DNA of 64,000 nt from Mucilaginibacter endophyticus. Its GTDB lineage: Bacteria > Bacteroidota > Bacteroidia > Sphingobacteriales > Sphingobacteriaceae. The DNA lies in NCBI RefSeq assembly GCF_003351025.1, contig NZ_QPCG01000006.1:310001-374000 (forward strand), written 5' to 3'. Of the stretch, positions 8,668 through 16,684 are shown one piece after another. Both the position numbers and the translations under genes were made by a program. The number at the start of each line of letters is the position of its first letter. The stretch's first letter is position 1. Under the pieces are notes generated by a model. The model made no database searches. It was not told the DNA's origin and saw only the letters and a program-made list of their open reading frames with translations.

Positions 8668-9693
8668 ATGAAGCTAAGTCGCGTTTTTATTTCAGGCATT
8701 TTATTTTGTTCTCTATCATTTAATTCCGGTTTAAAAGCACAAACAATTGACATTTTACAGCAAGATAAGCCTACAAGTATTCGTGGTTTATCTGTTGTTA
8801 ATGATAAAACAGCATGGATAAGCGGCAGTAAGGGATACATCGCCAAAACTGAAGATGGCGGTAAAACCTGGAACTGGCAGCAAATAAAAGGCTATGAAAA
8901 ATCCGACTTCCGGGACATCGAAGCTTTTAACGACAAGGAAGCGGTGATCATGAGTGCAGGTTCCCCTTCCTTCATTTTAAAAACAATAGACGGCGGGAAA
9001 ACCTGGCAGGAAAAATACAAGAAAACTGATACAACCTATTTTTTAGATGCCATGGATTTTGCAGACAAGCTCCATGGTTATATTTTAGGCGATCCCATCA
9101 ACAACAAATTTTTATTATTGGAAACCAAAGACGGCGGCGAAACATGGAGTGAAGCTAATAATCCTCCGAATGCTTTAGCCGGCGAAGCCGCATTTGCCGC
9201 AAGTGGAACTTGCCTCAGAGTATCGGATAAAGGAGCGATATATATTGTTTCCGGAGGAAAAAGAGCAAGACTTATTTCGTTAAAACCTAATGCCAACTCA
9301 TGGCAGTATTCAAATCTACCCATCACTCATGGCCAAAGCAGCGAGGGTGCCTTTTCATTATCAATAGGCCAAAATCAAGGAATTGTAGTTGGTGGTGATT
9401 ATGCTCAAGATAAAAAAACAGATTCGGCTGCGACTATCTACACCTCCTCCCACCCTACTCCAAGTTTCACATCGCCACAAACAGGCCCGGCAGGTTTTCA
9501 ATCATCTGTTGAACACATAAAATCAGATATATTCCTATCAACCGGAACGCCTGGAAGCAACATAAGTGTTGATGGCGGAAGGACTTGGAAGCAGATTGAC
9601 GGCACAAGTTTTAACGTTTGTCGCAAAGCCAAGCACGGAAAACTTGTGTTATTAGCTGGGAACGGCGGTAAATTAGGCATTCTGAAATTATAG
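8668..9693 (+). CDS. secreted Asp-box (BNR/Ycf48-like) beta-propeller protein
   Basis: 341 residues with a signal peptide (hydrophobic 7-21, cleavage after LKAQ). It has at least four Asp-box signatures S/T-x-D-G-G-x-T-W: near residues 61-69 (TEDGGKTWN), 107-115 (TIDGGKTWQ), about 155 (TKDGGETWS) and about 298 (SVDGGRTWK). These place it in the beta-propeller group with sialidase-type BNR repeats and photosystem II assembly factor Ycf48-like proteins. No sialidase catalytic set is evident, so it is more likely a periplasmic binding or assembly protein than an enzyme. It stands alone between the tRNA-Leu and tRNA-Lys loci. Confidence 0.7.
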   Translation: MKLSRVFISGILFCSLSFNSGLKAQTIDILQQDKPTSIRGLSVVNDKTAWISGSKGYIAKTEDGGKTWNWQQIKGYEKSDFRDIEAFNDKEAVIMSAGSPSFILKTIDGGKTWQEKYKKTDTTYFLDAMDFADKLHGYILGDPINNKFLLLETKDGGETWSEANNPPNALAGEAAFAASGTCLRVSDKGAIYIVSGGKRARLISLKPNANSWQYSNLPITHGQSSEGAFSLSIGQNQGIVVGGDYAQDKKTDSAATIYTSSHPTPSFTSPQTGPAGFQSSVEHIKSDIFLSTGTPGSNISVDGGRTWKQIDGTSFNVCRKAKHGKLVLLAGNGGKLGILKL

Positions 9694-9746
9694 TTTACTG
9701 GTTATTAATAGCTTAAAAAAAGCTTTACATTAATTTAAAAAATAGC

Positions 9747-9777
9747 TTGCAGGGTATAATTAAGAACCCTATATTTG
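9747..9777 (+). promoter_or_regulatory. Bacteroidota-type promoter of the tRNA-Lys genes
   Basis: TTG at 9747-9749, 20-base spacer, then perfect TATATTTG at 9770-9777. Transcription should start around 9784, about 40 bases before the first tRNA-Lys. Confidence 0.8.
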
Positions 9778-9825
9778 CACCACTTTAAACGGAAACGATA
9801 ATCGGAACGAAGAAGTTTAAAGAAT

Positions 9826-9898
9826 GATTCCGTAGCTCAGCCGGTAGAGCATAACACTTTTAATGTTGGGGTCCTGGGTTCGAGTCCCAGCGGGATCA
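9826..9898 (+). tRNA. tRNA-Lys(UUU), copy 1
   Basis: Acceptor GAUUCCG pairs with CGGGAUC. D arm GCUC...GAGC, anticodon loop CUUUUAA (UUU), T loop UUCGAGU. CCA not encoded. Identical over its whole length to the copy at 9984. Confidence 0.95.
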
Positions 9899-9900
9899 CA

Positions 9901-9930
9901 AAGCCTTCAAAAAAAGGCTTTTCTTTTTAA
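9901..9930 (+). terminator. hairpin after tRNA-Lys copy 1
   Basis: Stem AAGCCT / AGGCTT around an A-rich loop, followed by TTCTTTTT. It falls between the two tRNA copies, so it may only partly terminate. Confidence 0.55.
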
Positions 9931-9983
9931 AAATAAAAGCTGCCTTTAACAGCTTCGCTTTAATAGCGAGAAGTTTAAAGAAT

Positions 9984-10056
9984 GATTCCGTAGCTCAGCC
10001 GGTAGAGCATAACACTTTTAATGTTGGGGTCCTGGGTTCGAGTCCCAGCGGGATCA
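9984..10056 (+). tRNA. tRNA-Lys(UUU), copy 2
   Basis: Identical to copy 1. The 14 bases before it (GAAGTTTAAAGAAT) and the terminator-like tail are also repeated, so the whole unit was tandemly duplicated. Confidence 0.95.
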
Positions 10057-10059
10057 CAG

Positions 10060-10090
10060 AAAAGCCTTCAAACGAAGGCTTTTCTTATTT
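10060..10090 (+). terminator. terminator after tRNA-Lys copy 2
   Basis: Stem AAAAGCCTTC / GAAGGCTTTT with loop AAAC, then a T-rich tail CTTATTTAT. Confidence 0.75.
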
Positions 10091-10140
10091 ATATCCAAAT
10101 TAAAATCACGTACATAATTGGGATCGGATAGGTTATTCGC

Positions 10141-12579
10141 TTAATTTCCAGAAGGCGCTCCCTGAATATCATCGTTACTAATACCGCGTTTATTTTTTTT
10201 CACTGCGTCCTTCAACTTACCAAAGCGGTAATTCAGACTGGCAGTAAAACCTCTAAAATAGGTGTAGTTAATATTGGTTTGAGTAAAGTCGGGGCCGAAT
10301 GAACTCCGTACGTTATTCCGGTATTTACTGAAAGGGTTGTTTACTGTGGCCGAAAACGAAAGTTTATCCTTCACTACATCCTTATTAACAGTTAACGATA
10401 CACTGGCATAAGGGTTTGAGGTACCCTGGATAGAAAGATTAGGACCATTCAAAAACACGTTGGTGCTAACACGCCAACCCTGTTCAAAATTATAGCCGCT
10501 GTTTAACGATGCCCCATACATAAAGCCCTGGTTTTTTACCAACAGGCCATTTACTATACCCTGCACTCGACCATGCGCAATTCTTCCGTTAAACGAAGAG
10601 CTCCATTTTTTGGTAATGGGGTAATTAATATTGCCATTGAAGGTAAAAAGACGAGCCTTGCCGGTATTATCAAAACTGTTGCGGGTGATATTTGTGGCCG
10701 GATCAAAAATCACAACAGGCATGATCAGGTCATTAAAATAATTGTAGCCCAGCATCAGGTTCAATGAAGCCTTTTGCGTTCTGCTGTAACTCAACTGGAT
10801 ACTATTGGAAACCGCCGGCCTAAGATTAGGGTTTCCCGACGATTCGAAGTTTGGGTTCGAGCGGTCAACAAAGGGATTTAGCTGATATATACCCGGGCGC
10901 TGTATTCTTTGTGAAAACCCAAGGTTAATCGTACCAGCACTTTTAAACCGTTTATTTATACTTACCGAAGGCACTATATTAAAAAAGTTTTTGTTCAGCT
11001 GCGATGAAGTAGAAATAAAATCAGCATCAATCAGCGTCTCTTCTATTCTTGCACCGGCCTTAAAACTCCAATTCTGCAAAGTGTAGCTATAAGTGTTGTA
11101 TGCTCCCAATACATTTTGCCTATTGTTGAATTTATTACTTCTCGATGGATCTGTTTCAAAACCGCCCGTTACGGCATCATATCCTAGATATTGATAATCA
11201 CTCTTATTATCACGCATAATTGCTTTTAGCCCCATTTCGATAGTCAACTTCTTTACAGGTTGTACGTAATCTATCTGAAAAGTCTGTTCGGACGATTCGT
11301 CTTCATTATGTTGCAGGTAATCGGGCGTGGTATAGTTCACGCGGTTTGATGCCGTCAGTGCCGCATTCTGCCTGTTGTTGAATGTATAATACTGATAAGA
11401 AAATGTGAGCAATCTTTGCTTGCTACTTTTAAAACCCAGTTGGTAATTCAAACCTACATTAAGGCCCCTGCCGCCCGAGGTATTATTATTGTACAGGTCG
11501 TATTGCTGAACCATATCGCCTGCTTGGTTCAAAACGGAATTTTGCGTATTGACGCCGTCCTGGTTATTTCCATTAACATTGAATTGCCCCGAAATAAGGT
11601 TAAGGCTGTCTATTTCATAACTGATCCCGACTTCCGCATAGCCATTTTTACCATCCCATTCTGCAGTATTATTTTGGCTAAGATTAGTAGGATCACTCCC
11701 GGTGGTAAGCCTGGCAATAGAACTCCGTACTTCGGGCGAATTAGAAATATTCCCGCCAAAATAGCTCGATATCTCCAGCTTACCCTGTTTAGATGAAAAT
11801 GACCCGCCCAATCTGGGACCACCAACCGGGAATACATGGCTAAGGTTTAGTGTACCATTGTACCCGTTGCTTACTTTCTTATTCGTTACTATGTTGATAA
11901 TACCCGCCAACCCTTCGGCATCATATTTAGACGAAGGATTGGTAATTACCTCGATGCTTTGAATGGTTGAAGCAGGCATACTTTTGAGGATATTTTTCGG
12001 ATCGCGCTCCATCATACTCGATGGTTTGCCGTTAACAAATATCCTGTAACCACTATTTCCCTTCAAAAGGATATTATCGTCGCCGTCTACACTTAATAAA
12101 GGTACTTTGCGCATCATCTCCAGCACACTACTACTTTTGCTGTCGGGGTCGGATTTTAAGTCGTACGTGAGTTTATCAATCTCCTGTTTAATGATAGGCT
12201 TGTCGGCGGTTATAGCTACCGTTTTAAGCTGCGTAGTTTGCTCACTGATAGCTATGCTGCCCAGGTTTATGGAAGGTTTCGTGTTTTCTGTTAAGTCAAC
12301 AGGCAGTGTTTTTGTGTTAAAACCGACACTAACCACTGAAAGGGAATATTTTCCAGATGACAGTTTTTCAAACCTGAATGTCCCATCAGTTTTGGTCACA
12401 GCCGTGCGCACCAATTGCTTTGTTTCATTACGCAGGTTTACGGTTACATAACCAATCGGTTGTTTGGATATCGAATCTGTCGCAATTCCGCTTATTGCGA
12501 ATAATGTCTGCGCTTTCTGCCCTAATGCAGGGAGCATAATGATTAAAAATAAGATAGCGAGTAACAATTTTAGTTTCAT
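10141..12579 (-). CDS. outer-membrane beta-barrel protein (TonB-dependent receptor-like)
   Basis: I start at the ATG at 12579 (MKLKLLLAILFLIIM, a clear signal peptide, 812 residues) rather than 12657, whose extra 26 residues are not signal-like. After cleavage near LGQ comes a carboxypeptidase-regulatory-like beta sandwich (ISGIATDSISKQPIGYVTV, about 30-110). A plug-like region follows (MMRKVPLLSVDGDDNILLKG and SIEVITNPSSKYDAEGLAGI), then a long barrel of alternating strands rich in Tyr, Asn and Ser. This is the outer-membrane beta-barrel family common in Sphingobacteriaceae. The substrate is unknown. It stands alone, with a rare-looking charged C-terminal tail instead of a terminal aromatic. 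Confidence 0.8.
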   Translation of the reverse strand: MKLKLLLAILFLIIMLPALGQKAQTLFAISGIATDSISKQPIGYVTVNLRNETKQLVRTAVTKTDGTFRFEKLSSGKYSLSVVSVGFNTKTLPVDLTENTKPSINLGSIAISEQTTQLKTVAITADKPIIKQEIDKLTYDLKSDPDSKSSSVLEMMRKVPLLSVDGDDNILLKGNSGYRIFVNGKPSSMMERDPKNILKSMPASTIQSIEVITNPSSKYDAEGLAGIINIVTNKKVSNGYNGTLNLSHVFPVGGPRLGGSFSSKQGKLEISSYFGGNISNSPEVRSSIARLTTGSDPTNLSQNNTAEWDGKNGYAEVGISYEIDSLNLISGQFNVNGNNQDGVNTQNSVLNQAGDMVQQYDLYNNNTSGGRGLNVGLNYQLGFKSSKQRLLTFSYQYYTFNNRQNAALTASNRVNYTTPDYLQHNEDESSEQTFQIDYVQPVKKLTIEMGLKAIMRDNKSDYQYLGYDAVTGGFETDPSRSNKFNNRQNVLGAYNTYSYTLQNWSFKAGARIEETLIDADFISTSSQLNKNFFNIVPSVSINKRFKSAGTINLGFSQRIQRPGIYQLNPFVDRSNPNFESSGNPNLRPAVSNSIQLSYSRTQKASLNLMLGYNYFNDLIMPVVIFDPATNITRNSFDNTGKARLFTFNGNINYPITKKWSSSFNGRIAHGRVQGIVNGLLVKNQGFMYGASLNSGYNFEQGWRVSTNVFLNGPNLSIQGTSNPYASVSLTVNKDVVKDKLSFSATVNNPFSKYRNNVRSSFGPDFTQTNINYTYFRGFTASLNYRFGKLKDAVKKNKRGISNDDIQGAPSGN

Positions 12580-12918
12580 GATGATGTGATAGGTAAAATG
12601 TTTGACATAAATTTTGGAACCGCTCCAAATCAAATTACAATCCATAATACCATGCAATACATAGTACTATAAACATAGGACTGCATCCCAAATGAATTTG
12701 TTACACCTAACCGAAATAAAAATTTAAATCATCCTATCACCGCCAATTTGATCAAAGCTGGCATGTTAAATAAAACCCAAAGTTGGTCTATTATATTCTC
12801 TGCTAAATTACTGACAGCTTTTTGCCGAATGCCATAAGTAACTATTGCAGGTTTTAATTTAAGTAAATACCGTTCTTAATGAATATCCAAAAATCACGAA
12901 CTCATACTTATAATAAAA

Positions 12919-12944
12919 AAGCCTTCCCGGATAAGGGAAGGCTT
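12919..12944 (-). terminator. terminator of the 155-residue membrane protein gene
   Basis: Stem AAGCCTTCCC / GGGAAGGCTT with a 6-base loop, T-run on the minus strand, immediately after the stop codon of the gene at 12948-13415. Confidence 0.85.
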
Positions 12945-12947
12945 TCT

Positions 12948-13415
12948 TTATCGCCCCAAATAAGAATTGAGCAATGTTTCCCAATCCTTCGCCTGTTTTT
13001 CAAATTGTTTCAGTTTCATTTCATTATCCTGAAATTGTTGATAAAAGGGAAGAGTATCGAGCACCCTGTTTTGCGCATCGGCTATCTGCAATGAAATTGA
13101 ACGTACCGAAGTGCCGTTCATGGTCTTCAGCACATAAGTCCGCACGGCTTTTGTCAGGTTATATACTTCAACTTCAGATTGTGAAACATGGGTCAGTAAC
13201 AATATTTTACTTGGCTTGGCCCAGCCTATGATCTTATTGCTAAGGGTTTCATACCTGGTAAGCTCAAGGCTGAGGTCGGCCGCTTTACGCAGTAATCTAT
13301 CTTCCAACAATTTCTGCTGCTTCTGCTTTGAGCGTTTGGCAATAATATAAAACGGTACGCTAAAAAGCGTCACCAACCCACCTGCAATCAGGGAGTTTTC
13401 TAAAATATGAGTCAT
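12948..13415 (-). CDS. membrane-anchored coiled-coil protein, unknown
   Basis: 155 residues: one N-terminal membrane helix (about 8-26, ENSLIAGGLVTLFSVPFYII) followed by a largely helical, charged cytoplasmic domain (KQKQQKLLEDRLLRKAADLSLELTR and similar). I recognise no family. It is monocistronic, ends in its own terminator and is separated by about 70 bases from the small protein gene upstream on the same strand. Confidence 0.55.
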   Translation of the reverse strand: MTHILENSLIAGGLVTLFSVPFYIIAKRSKQKQQKLLEDRLLRKAADLSLELTRYETLSNKIIGWAKPSKILLLTHVSQSEVEVYNLTKAVRTYVLKTMNGTSVRSISLQIADAQNRVLDTLPFYQQFQDNEMKLKQFEKQAKDWETLLNSYLGR

Positions 13416-13485
13416 ACTAAAATTTTCTAAATAAGTTTAAAAGAAGCCGTACGCTTCGTTGATTATAGCGGAAAACTTAGTGATA

Positions 13486-13833
13486 TCACCAAAAAACATG
13501 GAAGGGAAAGAGCAGCAGCAGAATCCTGCGAGGTATTTGACAATTGCGCAAGATTATGTTACATGAACGTGCGGCCTCAGGAACACTAAACAGATTGGCA
13601 AGTTGATCTGCAACGCAGGCCGGATGCGAAATAAAATGAGTTGGCGGGGCCTCCCTAATTAAAATAGAAGCCAGAGAGGCTTCCTCCGCAAGACTTTCAA
13701 ATTGGATATGAAAGTGCTGTTTTACAATATGTCCTGGTACGTGAGTTTTCTCCATACCAGTGCCAGTCTTCGCTGTAAAAGCTAAGTATAGCAAACCGGT
13801 TACCGTAAGCAGTTTAAATAATCTGTAAAACAT
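13486..13833 (-). CDS. small exported protein with C-terminal FPFHVFW motif (paralogue 1 of 3)
   Basis: 115 residues. The N-terminus MFYRLFKLLTVTGLLYLAFTA is a signal peptide or signal anchor. The middle is His/Ala-rich without recognisable domain and has three Cys. The last residues are RRILLLLFPFHVFW, ending exactly at the stop. The same ending [FY]-P-F-H-x-F-W occurs in the proteins at 16052-16402 and 53979-54335, which have the same length, and the N-terminus resembles that of the third copy (R-x-[FY]-K-L-[IL]). It starts 8 bases after the stop of the antiporter gene on the same strand, so it is probably the last gene of that operon. I know no named family for it. Confidence 0.6.
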   Translation of the reverse strand: MFYRLFKLLTVTGLLYLAFTAKTGTGMEKTHVPGHIVKQHFHIQFESLAEEASLASILIREAPPTHFISHPACVADQLANLFSVPEAARSCNIILRNCQIPRRILLLLFPFHVFW

Positions 13834-13841
13834 CTTAAAAA

Positions 13842-15428
13842 TTAATTTTTCCGGGTCCTCGCCTCCTCAAGATCCAGTTCGCGCTCCCTGGCCCGGATCA
13901 AGTGATCAGCAAACTCCTTGTTTCGGTGCATCTTTTTTAACTCTCCGCGCCTAACCTCAATAATCTCCAGCAACATTTGCCGGTAATCGTGTATAAAGGA
14001 AGGTGTTTGTTCTTCACCGTTTAATTGTTTTTCGGCTATCTCGGCCATGCGCTCGTATTTTTCTTTTACACGGCGAAACAGCGGTTTAGCTTCTATCTCA
14101 TGGCTGCAATTATCGTCAAGATAGGCGATGACAGCTGTGGCTAAACGATGCCTGATCTGCTGCTCCTGGCTGGCATCATTTTCGATAACTTCCAGTTTAA
14201 GCACGCGCAATAACAGCGGCAGGCTTAAGCCCTGAAGCACAAGCGTAAAAAGTATAACCGCGAAAGTGATAAACAGGATCAGGTTACGGTGCGGGAAAGC
14301 AGTCCCATCTGCGAGCGTCAGCGGAATGGCAAGCGCCGATGCAAGCGAAACTACTCCCCGCATCCCGCTCCATCCAATAACAAACACCGGTTTCCAACTA
14401 AGCGGTCCCTCCTTTTCTACAATCCGGCGGCTAAACAGTCGCGGCAAATAAGCCGAAGGAAAAACCCAGATCAGCCTGACAATTATCGACAACACACTAA
14501 TCGCGACTGCGAAAACAATACAGTCGGACAAAGAATAATGCTCAATTCCATGGATAATACCGGGTAATTGCAGGCCAATCATGATGAATACCACACCATT
14601 TAATAAAAAGATAGCCACATTCCATACCGTAATTGTTTGCAGGCGTGAGTCATAAGAAAAAATATCAGATGAACAGAAGGATAAAAACAGACCTCCGCTA
14701 ACAACCGCCAGTACGCCCGAAAAATGAAAATGCTCTGCCAAAAGGTACATGAGATACGGAGCAATAAGCGTCAGCGCCGTATCAATGCTTGGTGTGGTTG
14801 GCAAAAACCGGTGGATAGCATAAACCACATGCGCTATCGCCAGGCCAATCAATACGCCCATGATAACCACAGAAAAGAAACTACCCGTTGCCTGCCAAAA
14901 AGTAAATTGCCCGGTAAAGATCGCTACAAGCGCAAAGCGGAAAACGATAAGACTTGATGCATCATTAACCAGACTCTCTCCTTCCAATATGGCAACTATC
15001 CGGCTGGGCACCATCAGGTCCTTAAATACGGACGCCGCTGCAACAGCATCGGGTGGTGAAATTATACCACCCAGCAAAAAACCGAGCGCCAGCGAACAAT
15101 CAGGAATAAGCCAATGCGCAAAAAAAGCAATAGCAGTAGCCGTAAAGATGACCAGCCCAAAAGCCAGTAACCCTATCGGACGGCGCAGCCGCCAGAACTC
15201 GGCCCAGGAGGTGTTCCATGCAGCCGAATATAACAACGGCGGCAGGAACACCGCAAATATAATATTGGGATCCATCTTTACCACGGGAACGCCCGGTATA
15301 AAGCTGATCACTAATCCAGCAAGAACTAACAGTATCGGGTACGACACGTTTAGTTTGTTACTAAGCAATGCCAGCATGGATGTAGTGAACAACAGGGCAA
15401 GCACAACAAGCAAATGGTCTTGTATCAT
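13842..15428 (-). CDS. CPA1-family Na+(K+)/H+ antiporter
   Basis: 528 residues with about 12 membrane helices over residues 1-405 and a charged, helical cytoplasmic tail (405-528). It has the family's core ion-binding region (GIISPPDAVAAASVFKD near 135, with the ND-type segment ESLVNDASSLIVFRFAL near 150) and the GMRGVVSLASALAIPL motif near 352. These identify the NhaP/CPA1 group that exchanges cytoplasmic Na+ or K+ for external H+ at the inner membrane. It forms a minus-strand cluster: 91-residue protein, 65-residue protein ending 3 bases upstream, antiporter, then the FPFHVFW small protein 8 bases downstream. Ion preference cannot be told from sequence alone. Confidence 0.9.
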   Translation of the reverse strand: MIQDHLLVVLALLFTTSMLALLSNKLNVSYPILLVLAGLVISFIPGVPVVKMDPNIIFAVFLPPLLYSAAWNTSWAEFWRLRRPIGLLAFGLVIFTATAIAFFAHWLIPDCSLALGFLLGGIISPPDAVAAASVFKDLMVPSRIVAILEGESLVNDASSLIVFRFALVAIFTGQFTFWQATGSFFSVVIMGVLIGLAIAHVVYAIHRFLPTTPSIDTALTLIAPYLMYLLAEHFHFSGVLAVVSGGLFLSFCSSDIFSYDSRLQTITVWNVAIFLLNGVVFIMIGLQLPGIIHGIEHYSLSDCIVFAVAISVLSIIVRLIWVFPSAYLPRLFSRRIVEKEGPLSWKPVFVIGWSGMRGVVSLASALAIPLTLADGTAFPHRNLILFITFAVILFTLVLQGLSLPLLLRVLKLEVIENDASQEQQIRHRLATAVIAYLDDNCSHEIEAKPLFRRVKEKYERMAEIAEKQLNGEEQTPSFIHDYRQMLLEIIEVRRGELKKMHRNKEFADHLIRARERELDLEEARTRKN

Positions 15429-15431
15429 GTG

Positions 15432-15629
15432 TTAATTTATTGAGTGGTCAACTTCAACATCCGATAAAGAAACGAAGCGAATCTGTCCTTGATAGTCAAT
15501 CCAGATTCCGGTCCAGCCATTGCTGTCATAGCCAAGAAATTTGGCTTGAGGCGATCGCGGATCAAGTCCTTCAAATGGTTTTCCGATATAACGCAGCAAC
15601 GTTCCTGCCGTTAAATATTGCTTATTCAT
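15432..15629 (-). CDS. small cytoplasmic protein in the antiporter operon
   Basis: 65 residues, no signal or membrane segment, predicted beta-rich (LLRYIGKPF, KFLGYD, GWTGIWIDYQGQIRFVSLSDVEV). The gap to the antiporter start is only 3 bases, so translation is probably coupled. It resembles small SH3-like or KTSC-type domains in pattern, but I cannot name a family. A regulatory partner of the antiporter is a guess from position. Confidence 0.5.
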   Translation of the reverse strand: MNKQYLTAGTLLRYIGKPFEGLDPRSPQAKFLGYDSNGWTGIWIDYQGQIRFVSLSDVEVDHSIN

Positions 15630-15671
15630 TGGTATTCCTTTTATAGTAAAAAATCAGGGTTTTCAAGATCC

Positions 15672-15947
15672 TTAAGCCACCGGCTTCCAGATCTTGAAAA
15701 CATTTTCATAGCGGCTGCCACCATCTCTGATCAGCAAAGCGATATCCTCCTGTCTTTCGGGAAAATACTTTTCTACCAGTCGTTGTATTTGCAGCAGGAT
15801 CGCGCCCAGCCTGGACTCGATTGCAGCTAAGGGCATCTTGACTTTAATGATCATATCCTGGAAATAAACTTCAGCTTCTTCCCGAAGTTCCCTTTTCAGC
15901 ATGACCGCTACTTGTGCATGAAATTTCCTTTTCAAATTTCTTTTCAT
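15672..15947 (-). CDS. small basic helical protein upstream of the antiporter
   Basis: 91 residues, mostly helical and basic at the N-terminus (MKRNLKRKFHAQVAVMLKREL). It has an amphipathic central helix (LAAIESRLGAILLQIQRLVEKYF) and a C-terminal RYENVFKIWKPVA. No family recognised. The gap to the following 65-residue gene is 42 bases on the same strand, compatible with one operon. Confidence 0.45.
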   Translation of the reverse strand: MKRNLKRKFHAQVAVMLKRELREEAEVYFQDMIIKVKMPLAAIESRLGAILLQIQRLVEKYFPERQEDIALLIRDGGSRYENVFKIWKPVA

Positions 15948-16051
15948 AACGCCAGGTTAATGCGGTAATAAATTAATCAATAAATTAAGGCTAAACAGCA
16001 TTAGCGTTTATCATAAAAATATAAACGTTAATACACAGAAAATATCAATGA

Positions 16052-16402
16052 CTACCAGAAGGCATGAAAAGGGTACAGGAGAAACCTGTAATACAGAATC
16101 TTATATATAGATGAAATTTGGGGCGCGCTGGCGGGCACCGGGTATTGGACATTAGCCCGCTGTATTATAACAGCCTCCGCATGTAAATCCGGCGAATAAT
16201 TCAGCTGCTGCTGAAAATTAAACCCTGTGTGTAGTACCTCACCACAAAGCTCCTGCGCTGATTGCCCGGCATCCTTTAGGGCTGCCGCTTTCAGGGTAAA
16301 TGAGTGAGTAGTTGGAGCTGGGGCGGCATAAGACTTGACTGTTAATCCTGAGAGGATAAACACAGTTAGTATTCCGAAAAATAGCTTCAAGCCTTTTGAC
16401 AT
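16052..16402 (-). CDS. small exported protein with C-terminal YPFHAFW motif (paralogue 2 of 3)
   Basis: I choose the ATG at 16402 (116 residues) over 16432 because MSKGLKLFFGILTVFILSGLTVKSYA is then a classic signal peptide with an AxA-like cleavage site. It also gives the same length as its two paralogues. The mature part has one Cys, several Gln/Ala-rich helices and ends in YYRFLLYPFHAFW at the stop. The motif matches 13486-13833 (FPFHVFW) and 53979-54335 (FPFHDFW). It lies just upstream of the antiporter cluster on the same strand, so two family members bracket that cluster. Function unknown. Confidence 0.6.
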   Translation of the reverse strand: MSKGLKLFFGILTVFILSGLTVKSYAAPAPTTHSFTLKAAALKDAGQSAQELCGEVLHTGFNFQQQLNYSPDLHAEAVIIQRANVQYPVPASAPQISSIYKILYYRFLLYPFHAFW

Positions 16403-16684
16403 ATATACAAATATAACAGAATATTTGATCAATTTACCAGTTCCGGCTCCCGCATTGCGTTATACATCTGCAACGCTGGCAAATGTATCTTCATCTCGCG
16501 CCAGGCAGGCAAGCTACCAAAGTCACATTTCTAAATACTAAAAAAAGAGCGCAGCGGCATTCGCCGTCTGCGCACAACATAATCAACTAACTAATTCAAT
16601 ACTGAAAATTTGGAAAGGTTTGGTTAACTAAAACTGATTTTATTTTTATGATATGTTTAATTAGAGGCGGCTTGATATATTTCC

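Noticed and set aside
14860..15435. 191-residue plus-strand reading frame
   Set aside because: Antisense to the CPA1 antiporter; no domain, no initiation context.
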